Shown: in pieces, positions 1 through 10,825 of the stretch
Numbering within the stretch: position 1 is the stretch's first letter
How the letters are laid out: each line of letters starts with the position of its first letter
Assembly: GCA_031291435.1 (NCBI GenBank)
Contig: JARLJC010000240.1
Span: forward strand, 1-35,183
Direction of reading: 5' to 3'
Origin: Alphaproteobacteria bacterium
GTDB taxonomy: Bacteria; Pseudomonadota; Alphaproteobacteria; UBA9219
DNA length: 35,183 nt
The notes under the pieces: generated by a model
The model's database searches: none
Told to the model about the DNA's origin: nothing
What the model saw: the letters and a program-made list of their open reading frames with translations, nothing else
Program-made: the position numbers and the translations under genes

Positions 1-179
1 GTCGCGACGAAGCCGGCAAGCTGATCCCGATCGATCTCAAGGTCGGCGACCGCGTCCTGTTCGGCAAGTGGTCGGGCACCGAGGTCAAGCTCGATGGCGA
101 AGAGCTCCTGATCATGAAGGAGAGCGACATCATGGGCGTCCTGACCGACGTTCCCGCCACGAAGAAGAAGGCCGCGTAA
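1..179 (+). CDS. groES: Co-chaperonin GroES, C-terminal part (cut by window edge)
   Basis: The last 58 residues of the GroES lid protein, which caps the GroEL folding chamber in the cytoplasm. The visible part contains the family core [16 protein letters not shown] followed by [16 protein letters not shown], the usual C-terminal half of GroES. It ends in a short lysine/alanine tail and a TAA stop at 177-179. The reading frame starts at base 3 and the start codon lies outside the window. groEL follows 143 bases downstream on the same strand, the standard groESL order. The gap is longer than usual because it holds a palindromic repeat pair. Identification is firm; only the N-terminus is missing. 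Confidence 0.96.
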   Translation, partial: RDEAGKLIPIDLKVGDRVLFGKWSGTEVKLDGEELLIMKESDIMGVLTDVPATKKKAA

Positions 180-197
180 GCGCCTTTTCCCCGTTCC

Positions 198-1975
<1,778 letters not shown>

Positions 1976-1999
1976 TCCCTGCTTAAACGTCAAGGAATG

Positions 2000-2025
2000 G
2001 GGCCGCAGGAAACTGCGGCCCTTTT
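2000..2025 (+). terminator. Rho-independent terminator of groESL
   Basis: A perfect 9-bp stem (GGGCCGCAG, loop GAAA, CTGCGGCCC) is followed directly by TTTT. It lies 25 bases after the groEL stop. Confidence 0.92.
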
Positions 2026-2089
2026 CTTTAGGTATTTCAATAAGATAAAGTCTTTAATGCTTTCGGCGATTGCCGTTATAATGAGCGTT

Positions 2090-2425
2090 ATGCAAAACCA
2101 GCTTTATATCAATGGCCGTCCGCGCCTTTTTACCGACAGCACAGGTGCGCGCCTTGAAGTCGGCAAGAGAGTTCTGGTCGCTCGGGAAAATTCACGGGTA
2201 GTATCTGAATGGGTAGTGGCCGCATACACCGAAGGCAATAGGCGTATCGTGCTGAAATTACACGGTGCGAAGAATGAGATTGCTCTGTCCCAAGAAGAAA
2301 TCAACAAAAGGCCTGACGCGTTGCTCTTAAAGTTGGATGTTCCGCCAGTAATGGAGCAGTCGCCACAGAGAAGAAATTTGCCGAAGCGCGTTTTTGCCCT
2401 GCTTGCCCGCAGAAAACACGGCTAG
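2090..2425 (+). CDS. Small hypothetical protein
   Basis: A protein of about 111 residues that I do not recognise. It starts MQNQLYINGRPRLF, is rich in short beta-like stretches (RVLVAREN, WVVAAYTEG, RIVLKLHG), and ends in a basic tail (RRNLPKRVFALLARRKHG). There is no signal peptide or membrane segment. The open frame continues upstream to an ATG at 1997, but that start lies within the groEL terminator and is rejected. In-frame ATGs at 2057 and 2081 remain possible; 2090 is preferred because the preceding residues look non-coding. No strong ribosome site is visible for any of them. A TATAAT at 2077-2082 could be a -10 box, which would make an even later or leaderless start possible. A terminator follows at 2451-2478. 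Confidence 0.5.
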   Translation: MQNQLYINGRPRLFTDSTGARLEVGKRVLVARENSRVVSEWVVAAYTEGNRRIVLKLHGAKNEIALSQEEINKRPDALLLKLDVPPVMEQSPQRRNLPKRVFALLARRKHG

Positions 2426-2450
2426 GATTGAATGAAAGTATTATTCGTCA

Positions 2451-2478
2451 GGTTGCAAAATTAGTTGCAGCCTTTTTT
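2451..2478 (+). terminator. Probable rho-independent terminator
   Basis: GGTTGCA and TGCAGCC form a 7-bp stem with one G-T pair and an 8-base loop, followed directly by six T residues. It lies 25 bases downstream of the small gene ending at 2425. Confidence 0.65.
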
Positions 2479-2564
2479 ATTGGCGTAATTCACAATTTAT
2501 AAAGGCTAATTGAGCATTATCTGCCCTGCTCAGGCACACAAAAACAAAAACAACGAGGTGTATT

Positions 2565-2966
2565 ATGGCAGTTATTCATTCAGGACGTGATCATGCGCCG
2601 CATGGCCGTCATTCAAAGGCGGCTCTGCTGGGCCTCGCGGCTTTGGCCGCAGTCGGACTGCTTGGCGCTACCGGCTACAACGAACGCGACATTATCGGAA
2701 CGACGCTGGATAAAGGTGCCGTAACGCTCCGCGACAATGCCGTTCAGGCTGCAGACAAAGGCGGCATAGCGATCCGCGACAAAACATTCGAAGCTGTAGA
2801 CAGAAGCGCCACGGCGCTTGGCCTGGGGACTTTTGCCGCGAATGCCATCATCGGCGTTTTTGGCGGTAACCCGGACGGCAATTATCAAAAACGCGAACCG
2901 TCGCACCCGGTCTGTTTCGACGTATTCACTTCCGGCGGGAAGACTGTGCCCTGCCAGCCCGCTTAA
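2565..2966 (+). CDS. Hypothetical membrane-anchored or exported protein
   Basis: A 133-residue protein of unknown function. The start ATG at 2565 follows an ACGAGGTG ribosome site at good spacing. Residues 1-17 are polar and histidine-rich, then residues 18-36 (AALLGLAALAAVGLLGATG) form one hydrophobic segment that could be a signal peptide or an anchor. The middle holds repeated LRDNAVQAADKGGIAIRDK-like helices resembling an internal duplication. The C-terminal part has two cysteines (PVCFDVF and TVPCQPA) that could form a disulfide if exported. The next feature on the opposite strand is a PIG-L remnant. I cannot assign a family. Confidence 0.65.
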   Translation: MAVIHSGRDHAPHGRHSKAALLGLAALAAVGLLGATGYNERDIIGTTLDKGAVTLRDNAVQAADKGGIAIRDKTFEAVDRSATALGLGTFAANAIIGVFGGNPDGNYQKREPSHPVCFDVFTSGGKTVPCQPA

Positions 2967-2987
2967 CGAGAGATAAGTTCGCCGAGG

Positions 2988-3050
2988 GTTGCCACCCGGT
3001 GCGATCAGGCGGCCCAGGGCCGAAGGCATATATTTGCCGCCACGAAACAA
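2988..3050 (-). pseudogene. Remnant of a PIG-L deacetylase 3' end
   Basis: Read on the minus strand, this stretch encodes FRGGKYMPSALGRLIAPGG. It closely resembles LWRSGKYTPSSLGRMIGPAD near the C-terminus of the intact PIG-L deacetylase ending at 3380. The DNA also matches, for example a shared GCGGCCCAG and TATATTT at the same spacing. No start or upstream domain accompanies it; further upstream in that frame the sequence becomes the leader of the 3082 gene. It is best read as a leftover of a duplication or rearrangement of the neighbouring locus. Confidence 0.6.
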
Positions 3051-3081
3051 CAGGACGCATTATTTGTAGGAGACATTTTAA

Positions 3082-3387
3082 ATGACCGCGCATGCCTTCA
3101 TCGGATTTCGTCAGCCGCCTGCTCGTTTCGGCGAAAATGTAGCGGCGCAACGCCGCAGGGCGATGGGCAGAGCCACCCCCGCGACGGTTGCGGTCCTTGC
3201 GGTCGCCGGCCTTGCGGGTGTGCTGCTTCCAGCCCCGGCGCCTGCACCCGTGGGCCAGACGCGGGAGGTCCAAATGAGCGCCAGCGATTTGAATGCGCTG
3301 ATAGAAGCCGATTTTTCCGCATTGCTGCCGGCGCGCAAGGCGCCCACTCTGACGCCTGCCCCAACGCCGGTCCCGACCCTTACATAA
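3082..3387 (+). CDS. Small hypothetical Ala/Pro-rich protein
   Basis: A 101-residue protein that I do not recognise. A good ribosome site (TAGGAGA) precedes the ATG at 3082. After a basic N-terminal stretch of about 30 residues comes one hydrophobic segment (ATVAVLAVAGLAGVLLPAPA, about residues 33-52), then MSASDLNALIEADFSALLPA and a proline/threonine-rich end. This suggests an exported or membrane-anchored small protein. Its last 8 bases overlap the stop end of the convergent PIG-L gene. Base composition is like the neighbours. It could be lineage-specific; a spurious frame is possible but the ribosome site argues against it. Confidence 0.5.
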   Translation: MTAHAFIGFRQPPARFGENVAAQRRRAMGRATPATVAVLAVAGLAGVLLPAPAPAPVGQTREVQMSASDLNALIEADFSALLPARKAPTLTPAPTPVPTLT

Positions 3388-4243
3388 GCGCGGCGAGAGA
3401 GTCGGCGGGGCCGATCATGCGGCCCAGCGATGAGGGCGTATATTTACCGGAGCGCCACAGGCCCATTTGATAGATCATGGCAAAATCGATTTGTGCTGCT
3501 GCGGTGCCTGTGCCGCCGATGAGCTCGCTGCCGCGACGGACATTGTCGATGAGATAGGCGGGGAAGCGCACGTCGAAGGGATTGCGGGCGTTTTCCCCGG
3601 CGTGGCAGGCGAGCGCGGCCAGCAACGACGACGCATCCTGTTCATTGATGCCAATCATTAAATTCGGCGCGGCGTTAGGCTGCCAATATTCGGTTTGAAA
3701 AACCGTGCAGGTGAAATCCTTGTTCTGCAAAGTTAGCGCGTCCATGCCGAGGTGATGCGTGCCGATATGGGCGGGGTGCGCGTCGGACAAATGCGGCAGG
3801 AAAATCGCCTGCGGTTTCAGTTGCGCGATAAAGGATGCGACACGCTCGGACATTTTGCGCCAGATGTCGGGCGAGGTTGTGCGGGTTTCGGCGGTGATGC
3901 CCGAAAATCCTTCGGCTTCGGCGAGGACGCCTTCAAATCCAAGAACAGCGCAGGCTTTGGCAAGTTCGGCTTTGCGTGTGGGGCGGCGGGATATATCGCT
4001 GCCCAAGGTCACGGCCAGATTGGCGATGCGCCAGCCCTGCTCGCGCATCAGGCGCAGGGGCAAAGATCCTATCAGGCATTCGTCATCGGGGTGCGGCGAT
4101 AACAATAAAGCGCAAGGACGCGCATCGGCCATAGGCAAAGTCGCACTTAAAACGGAAGAGGATATCTCTGGCTGAACCGGAGACATCCTCAAAAGCCGCG
4201 CGTAGGCGGAGACAAGGTCGGATGCTTTATCCGACCCGGCCAT
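3380..4243 (-). CDS. PIG-L / LmbE family zinc deacetylase
   Basis: A 287-residue member of the PIG-L deacetylase family, whose members remove acetyl groups from N-acetylglucosamine-containing or related substrates using a divalent metal. The family signature HPDDE is at residues 51-55, and the further metal-binding element AHPAH is at residues 155-159 (H156, H159). The first 40 residues are a variable extension. The start codon directly follows the stop of the DJ-1-like gene (TAA then ATG, no spacing), so the two are translationally coupled. The substrate cannot be read from sequence; envelope glycan or a small glycosylated metabolite are both possible. A degraded copy of its 3' end lies at 2988-3050. 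Confidence 0.88.
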   Translation of the reverse strand: MAGSDKASDLVSAYARLLRMSPVQPEISSSVLSATLPMADARPCALLLSPHPDDECLIGSLPLRLMREQGWRIANLAVTLGSDISRRPTRKAELAKACAVLGFEGVLAEAEGFSGITAETRTTSPDIWRKMSERVASFIAQLKPQAIFLPHLSDAHPAHIGTHHLGMDALTLQNKDFTCTVFQTEYWQPNAAPNLMIGINEQDASSLLAALACHAGENARNPFDVRFPAYLIDNVRRGSELIGGTGTAAAQIDFAMIYQMGLWRSGKYTPSSLGRMIGPADSLAALM

Positions 4244-4807
4244 TTACGCCGCCTGCAATTCGGATTCAGCGCCGGCGAACAGTTCGAGCGCCTCGGCGAC
4301 CCAGGCCGCGTTATCTTCGCCGCCCTGAGCGGTGAGAACATTTTCGCAAACTTCCTGCGTATCTTCGCTGACGATAGCGCCAGCGGCGGCGAGTTCTTCA
4401 TGCAATTCCGCCGGAGCGGCGAGCGTCAGCCCGCCCACCTTGCCCGACAGAGCCAGCAGCGCCACGCCCGCGCCGATGGCGGCGATCGGCTTGCCCGCTT
4501 CGAGGAAGTGATTGACGATGCGCTTGGTGTGCGGATTGGTTTTCAGCTTGGCAATCGCGCGTTCGCCGCCGGGGATCACCAGCATGTCGAAATCGGAGCC
4601 GAGCGCTTCGCTGATATTGGCGTCGATGGGGAAATAATGGCCCCAATGATCTTTCTGCCACCCATTGACGACGCCGTTTTCGGGGGCGACGGTTTTGGTC
4701 TTGGCTTTCGCGGATGTAAGCGCGCGCTGAATCTCGGTCATCTGGTTTTCGTCGAAGCCGTTGGCGGCAAGGATAGCAATGGATTTACCGGCTAGAGATG
4801 CGGTCAT
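4244..4807 (-). CDS. DJ-1/PfpI-like protein, catalytic cysteine replaced
   Basis: A 187-residue protein with the fold signature of the DJ-1/PfpI family: KSIAILAANGFDENQMTEIQ at the N-terminus, then DFDMLVIPGG, then GKPIAAIGAGVALL. In active family members the last motif reads AICHGP with a nucleophilic Cys and a His; here it is AIGAGV, so both residues are gone. Protease, glyoxalase or deglycase activity is therefore unlikely by the normal mechanism. A binding or structural role is an inference. The start at 4807 is chosen because a strong GAGGAGGAG ribosome site lies about 10 bases upstream; a longer frame begins at 4828 but would bury that site. The PIG-L gene follows with no spacing. Confidence 0.85.
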   Translation of the reverse strand: MTASLAGKSIAILAANGFDENQMTEIQRALTSAKAKTKTVAPENGVVNGWQKDHWGHYFPIDANISEALGSDFDMLVIPGGERAIAKLKTNPHTKRIVNHFLEAGKPIAAIGAGVALLALSGKVGGLTLAAPAELHEELAAAGAIVSEDTQEVCENVLTAQGGEDNAAWVAEALELFAGAESELQAA

Positions 4808-4975
4808 ACTAAACAAACTCCTCCTCATTCGGAACTAGGGATTTTCGCCGCCTGCATTCTGGCGTTTAAGCAAATCTTTCTTTCGGAAAGCCGCCGGAAA
4901 CGGGATTCGCTTCTGGCGGTGGCTTGCGAACCGGGCGAGTTGTATACAAAAACAACCCATAAGGGAAGCGCGGAA

Positions 4976-5701
4976 TTAGTTTCCGGGCTCAAAACCCTCA
5001 AGACCCCATTTCTGCTTCAGCCTGGACGGCGATGGGGCGGCCCTGAAAACGACGCGGGCGATGCCGTCTTTATCGATTTCATTGACCAGCCGCGCGATGT
5101 TCAGGGCCAGCGCATCGGAAACGGCGGGCTGGTGCCGGAACTGGGCAAGATCAAGCGCCGTTTTGATGTCGCCCCATTTCAGCCTTTCGCGCATCTGCAC
5201 CATAAAGGGATGCGGAAAATCATCCGGGAGAGCGTGGCTTTCGTATTTTTCGGAATCCCGCATGCGGATGATCCAGGCAGCGACGGGGAGCTTCAGATAA
5301 TCGCTATCGGGCTTGGCGGCAAGCAGGCGAACAGCAGCTTCAATCCCCTCATCGGTCGCACGCAGACAATTAATACCGGCATCGACAGTAACAGCGCAGG
5401 GGTAAGACGGATGAAGTTCGCCGACCAGCAATTGGGCGAAACGAAAGACAACCTGATTATGCAGAATGCCCTCGAGAGTTTGCCGCCTGTTCAGCACACC
5501 TATCGCCCCGAGCGCGAACTGATAAATGTGTCTATTTCTGCGGTCGGGTTTTAGTGCCGGTGCAAGGGCAGGCAGGGGCGATGCTTCGGCACTGGGCCAT
5601 AGACCGGCCCTTCGAAACTCGTCCTCTATGCCTCTTTCTAAAAGCCACTCGCTAATAGGAACAGGCGCGTCCGGGCTACGTTTTTTCGCAATTATACTCA
5701 T
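4976..5701 (-). CDS. Hypothetical protein, function unknown
   Basis: A 241-residue protein that I do not recognise. It is mostly alpha-helical, with no signal peptide or membrane segment. Recognisable stretches are PISEWLLERGIEDEFRRAG near the N-terminus, HIYQFALGAIGVLNRRQTLEGIL near residue 60, and a C-terminal RLVNEIDKDGIARVVFRAA. The start ATG at 5701 has only a weak ribosome site. It lies downstream of usg on the same strand, 74 bases away; a 7-bp inverted repeat (AGGATGC/GCATCCT, 5706-5735) sits in the gap. The opposite-strand frame over the same region has no family resemblance. Confidence 0.6.
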   Translation of the reverse strand: MSIIAKKRSPDAPVPISEWLLERGIEDEFRRAGLWPSAEASPLPALAPALKPDRRNRHIYQFALGAIGVLNRRQTLEGILHNQVVFRFAQLLVGELHPSYPCAVTVDAGINCLRATDEGIEAAVRLLAAKPDSDYLKLPVAAWIIRMRDSEKYESHALPDDFPHPFMVQMRERLKWGDIKTALDLAQFRHQPAVSDALALNIARLVNEIDKDGIARVVFRAAPSPSRLKQKWGLEGFEPGN

Positions 5702-5775
5702 CTGAAGGATGCTCTCAAAAAATGTCGGGGCATCCTATAGGAAGGGTATGGGCCGAAACCACGCTTTTAATAGTT

Positions 5776-6045
5776 TCAATGGAGGACGAATTCGCCGCTG
5801 GCGTAAGTAAATTCGCTGGGCTTCACAAGGGCTTCGTGAGCGACCTTGACGATATAAAGCTTGCCCTCAAGCCTGGTTTCCCAAAAGCGCAGGAATTTAT
5901 GCAGCACCGGAAAGCGCGGCGCGATATCGAGTTCCTGCCAGATATATTGCTGAAGCAGATGCGGATGGTCGGGCATGCCGTAGATGATCTCCGCCGTGGT
6001 CAGGCGGTAATCCTGGAGTTGACGGGCAAAGTCTGTCTGATGCAT
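5776..6045 (-). CDS. usg: Usg-family protein
   Basis: An 89-residue protein of the alphaproteobacterial Usg family. The core [26 protein letters not shown], then [12 protein letters not shown] and the end [11 protein letters not shown], matches this family as I know it. Its function is not established; the gene is often found near trpF/trpB in other alphaproteobacteria, but here it is about 10 kb from trpF. The start at 6045 ([10 protein letters not shown]) is preferred because the longer frame to 6144 reads through a perfect hairpin at 6057-6092 and matches nothing. No strong ribosome site is seen. It could share a transcript with the gene at 4976-5701. Confidence 0.85.
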   Translation of the reverse strand: MHQTDFARQLQDYRLTTAEIIYGMPDHPHLLQQYIWQELDIAPRFPVLHKFLRFWETRLEGKLYIVKVAHEALVKPSEFTYASGEFVLH

Positions 6046-6056
6046 GGTCCGCGATC

Positions 6057-6092
6057 GTTCCTCGGGGAAGCGTTCACGCTTCCCCGAGGAAC
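6057..6092. repeat. Perfect 16-bp hairpin just upstream of usg
   Basis: GTTCCTCGGGGAAGCG, loop TTCA, then its exact reverse complement. It ends 11 bases before the usg start codon. There is no T-tract on either side, so it is unlikely to be a simple terminator. In an usg transcript it would form a very stable stem at the 5' end of the ribosome-binding region. Confidence 0.85.
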
Positions 6093-6225
6093 GTGAATCG
6101 CTGGGCCCACCTAAATAGGCCCATCCTCTTGATAGCATGGACAAAAACCGTCAATAAAAGGTTAATTCATTGGTATGCAAGCACATTTCACGCACCGAAA
6201 AAAACCATATTCGTGGCTCATTTAG

Positions 6226-6253
6226 TTGAATTACGTCAGCGCTTTACTATATC
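6226..6253 (+). promoter_or_regulatory. Candidate promoter for ftsH
   Basis: TTGAAT at 6226-6231 and TATATC at 6248-6253 are separated by 16 bases, about 65 bases before the ftsH GTG. The AT-rich stretch 6145-6250 is otherwise without genes. The call is by pattern only. Confidence 0.3.
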
Positions 6254-6317
6254 CTTAAGAACGTCGGCACATAATGACAAGAACGCGCTTTCGCGGTCTT
6301 TCCCAAAGAGGTTCTTC

Positions 6318-8258
<1,941 letters not shown>

Positions 8259-8267
8259 GGAAGCGCC

Positions 8268-8783
8268 GTGGCCGCTCCCAAAAAACCGGCCGCCAAGGCC
8301 AAGGCGCCGGAAAAACCCAAAGCCAAGAAAGGCAGCCGCCTCGGTTTCTTCACCGTTCTGCTGGTGCTGGGTTTCGCGACGCCCTTTATGATGCCGACGG
8401 TGATCCTTGTCGTCGCGGCTTTGTTCCCGACCTATATCGCGCTCGCCACCGACAATGATCCGCAAAAATCCGGCGCGGTTTCCGTGGGCGCCATGAATTT
8501 CGCGGGCACCGTCCCCTTCATCATCGATCTGTGGGAAAAGGGCCAGACCATGAGCAACGCCTTCGGCATTCTCGGCAATGCCGATGCGTGGCTGGTCATT
8601 CTGGGCGCCGCCGCCATCGGCCAGATGATCGTTTATACCATCCCGCAGGCGATCGCGACCATGACTCTGGCCCATGCCGAATTGCGCGTCAAAACCTTGA
8701 GCAAAAACCTCGATATGCTGAAAGAATCCTGGGGCGCCGACGTCGCCACCACCAAGCCGATCGATAAAATCGGCGAAATCTGA
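8268..8783 (+). CDS. Hypothetical membrane protein with basic N-terminal tail
   Basis: A 171-residue protein of unknown function starting with GTG, 9 bases after ftsH and almost certainly in its operon. Residues 1-23 are a lysine/alanine/proline-rich tail. Hydrophobic segments follow at about 26-60 (enough for one or two membrane passes) and about 105-130 (AWLVILGAAAIGQMIVYTIP). The C-terminal 40 residues are polar and helical. Because of its position it could be an FtsH partner or simply a co-transcribed passenger; the sequence does not decide. Its stop directly abuts the stop of the convergent gene. Confidence 0.7.
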   Translation: MAAPKKPAAKAKAPEKPKAKKGSRLGFFTVLLVLGFATPFMMPTVILVVAALFPTYIALATDNDPQKSGAVSVGAMNFAGTVPFIIDLWEKGQTMSNAFGILGNADAWLVILGAAAIGQMIVYTIPQAIATMTLAHAELRVKTLSKNLDMLKESWGADVATTKPIDKIGEI

Positions 8784-9257
8784 TTAGCCGGCTTTCTTTT
8801 CAGGGACAGGCATTGCCGCTTCGGCGGTGAACTCGCCTTCCTTGAGGCTTTGCCCCATATCCCATAATTGTTCGGCGGTGTCGCGCGCCAGCTTTTTCCA
8901 GCGTTCGGATTCGCTGTGGGCATGCGCCTGACTTTGTTCGAGATCGGCGGATCGCCGCCGCCAGAAATCGAGCTGCAATTCCTGGGTCTGCATCTGCGAC
9001 TGCAATTCTTCGAGCTGCTGACGCAGATGGGTGATTTCGGATTCAAGATTATCGCGATGCCCGGCCCAGAAGGAAAACACGCCCGGCGATTTGAGATGTC
9101 CCCCGCGCGAGGCGGCGCGGGCCAGATCGCCGAAACTCAACCCGTCGCGGATCAGGATCTGCCGCGCCTTGCGCACGGCGGCGGCAGCTTCGCCGTCATG
9201 GCTGGAATCCGCCAGAGCGAGGATTTTATCGAGTTGCTCGGGAACGCGTTCGTTCAT
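8784..9257 (-). CDS. Hypothetical coiled-coil protein, DUF2786-like N-terminus
   Basis: A protein of about 157 residues. The N-terminal part (LDKILALADSSHDGEAAAAVRKARQIL) resembles the DUF2786 type of short helical domain. Residues from about 70 to 130 are a heptad-rich coiled coil full of Gln/Glu/Leu (LRQQLEELQSQMQTQELQL). There is no signal peptide. The start is taken at the ATG at 9257 (MNERVPEQ); an upstream in-frame ATG at 9311 would add 18 residues of unlikely sequence. No clear ribosome site is seen. The stop abuts the stop of the plus-strand gene with zero spacing. The domain link is weak; function unknown. Confidence 0.65.
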   Translation of the reverse strand: MNERVPEQLDKILALADSSHDGEAAAAVRKARQILIRDGLSFGDLARAASRGGHLKSPGVFSFWAGHRDNLESEITHLRQQLEELQSQMQTQELQLDFWRRRSADLEQSQAHAHSESERWKKLARDTAEQLWDMGQSLKEGEFTAEAAMPVPEKKAG

Positions 9258-9369
9258 GTTCTGGTATAACTTTAACTCGCCTGAGGGCGGGACAGGCAAA
9301 GCGCCTATCAAGTTGATTTTTTATAGAGTTTTGTGCGATTCGGCTAGAGGCTGCATCAAGCGAATTGCT

Positions 9370-9397
9370 TTGCATAAAAGCGGGTTAAGTCTATAGT
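9370..9397 (+). promoter_or_regulatory. Candidate promoter for the flavin oxidoreductase/lpxB operon
   Basis: TTGCAT at 9370-9375 and TATAGT at 9392-9397 are separated by 16 bases, 30 bases before the GTG start at 9428. Pattern only. Confidence 0.35.
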
Positions 9398-9427
9398 CGC
9401 CCGGTTTAATAAGTAAAGGAAATCCTC

Positions 9428-10825
9428 GTGAAGGCGTTGAAAAGTCTGGTTATGTCCGGCCGCGAAGTGTTGCCCATCGTCGAAGGCGGCAAGGGAATTT
9501 CCGTGTCCAACGGCGAAAGCTCGGGCGCATGGGCGGCGGCGGGCGGTATCGGCACCTTTTCCGGCGTTAACGCCGACAGTTATGACGAGAATGGCCGCGT
9601 CATTCCCCAGACCTACAAAGGCAAGACGCGCAAAGACCGCCACGAGGAACTGATCCAGTTCGCCATCGCGGGCGGCATCACGCAGGCGAAGAAGGCCTAC
9701 GAAACTTCGAACGGCAATGGCCGCATTCACATGAATGTGCTGTGGGAAATGGCGGCGGCGGAACGCATCCTCAACGGCGTTCTCGAAGGCGCGAAGGGGC
9801 TTATCAACGGCGTCACCTGCGGGGCCGGCATGCCTTACAAGGTCGCGGAAATCGCCGCCAAATTCGGCATCAATTACTACCCCATCGTTTCCTCGGCGCG
9901 CGCGTTCCGCGCCCTCTGGCTGCGCGCCTATAACAAATACCGCGACGGTCTGGGCGGCGTCGTATACGAAGACCCGTGGCTGGCAGGCGGGCATAACGGC
10001 CTTTCCAACAGCGAAGACCCCAAACATCCCGAAGACCCGATGCCGCGCGTGATGGCTCTGCGCGCGCAGATGAACGAATATGGGTTGCAGGATACGCCCA
10101 TCGTCATGGCGGGCGGCGTGTGGTGGATTTCCGACTGGGAGCATTGGCTCGACAATCCCGAAATCGGCCCGATTGCTTTCCAGTTCGGCACCCGCCCCCT
10201 GCTGACGAAAGAAAGCCCCATTTCGATGGCGTGGAAAAAACGCCTGACGACGCTCAAAAAAGGCGACGTGTTCCTCAACAAATTCTCGCCGACCGGTTTT
10301 TATTCTTCCGCCGTCAACAATCTGTTCATGCAGGATCTGCAGGATCGTTCGGATCGCCAGATCGCCTATACGCATGAAGCGGTCGGCGCGCATACCGAAA
10401 GTTTTCAGGTGGGCGTGGTCGGCAATCCCGTATTCCTCACTTCCGCCGATATCGCGCGGGCCAAGGCATGGATCGGACAAGGTTTCGGCAAGGTTCTGCG
10501 GACGCCCGACAGCACGCTGATTTTCGTCAAGCCCGAAACCGCGAAACAGATTCAAACCGATCAGGCCAATTGCATGGGGTGCCTGTCGGCCTGCGGGTTC
10601 TCGAACTGGTCGCAGAATGAAAAGGGCACCACCGGGCGCATGCCCGACCCGCGTTCTTTCTGCATTCAGAAGACGCTGCAGAATATCAGCCATGACGGCG
10701 ACATCGACAATTCGCTGATGTTCTCGGGCCACAACGCCTATCGTTTCGGCGAAGATCCGTTTTATGCCAACGGCTTTATCCCCACGGTCAAACAGTTGGT
10801 TGATCGCATCGCCACCGGCTATTAA
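9428..10825 (+). CDS. Nitronate monooxygenase-like FMN oxidoreductase
   Basis: A 465-residue protein related to the 2-nitropropane dioxygenase/nitronate monooxygenase family of FMN-dependent TIM-barrel enzymes. Features include an N-terminal GGKGISVSNGESSGAWAAAGG stretch, VTCGAGMPYKVAEIAAKFG, and TPIVMAGGVWW followed by FQFGTRPLLTKES. It is longer than the usual 330-360 residues because of a C-terminal extension with a cysteine cluster CMGCLSACG (C382, C385, C389), which could bind a metal or Fe-S cluster. The GTG start has AAGGAAA upstream at suitable spacing. The substrate is unknown. Its stop overlaps the next start by one base (TAATG), so it is coupled to the lpxB fusion gene. Confidence 0.8.
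   Translation: MKALKSLVMSGREVLPIVEGGKGISVSNGESSGAWAAAGGIGTFSGVNADSYDENGRVIPQTYKGKTRKDRHEELIQFAIAGGITQAKKAYETSNGNGRIHMNVLWEMAAAERILNGVLEGAKGLINGVTCGAGMPYKVAEIAAKFGINYYPIVSSARAFRALWLRAYNKYRDGLGGVVYEDPWLAGGHNGLSNSEDPKHPEDPMPRVMALRAQMNEYGLQDTPIVMAGGVWWISDWEHWLDNPEIGPIAFQFGTRPLLTKESPISMAWKKRLTTLKKGDVFLNKFSPTGFYSSAVNNLFMQDLQDRSDRQIAYTHEAVGAHTESFQVGVVGNPVFLTSADIARAKAWIGQGFGKVLRTPDSTLIFVKPETAKQIQTDQANCMGCLSACGFSNWSQNEKGTTGRMPDPRSFCIQKTLQNISHDGDIDNSLMFSGHNAYRFGEDPFYANGFIPTVKQLVDRIATGY

Noticed and set aside
1997-2089. N-terminal extension of the small gene ending at 2425
   Set aside because: It would start inside the groEL terminator hairpin.
4919-5554. A 211-codon plus-strand frame opposite the unknown gene at 4976-5701
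   Set aside because: No ribosome site and weaker protein-like composition than the minus-strand frame, although neither has a known family.
9356-10732. A 458-codon open frame opposite the flavin oxidoreductase
   Set aside because: The plus-strand frame has clear family motifs, a ribosome site and coupling to lpxB; the reverse frame has none.
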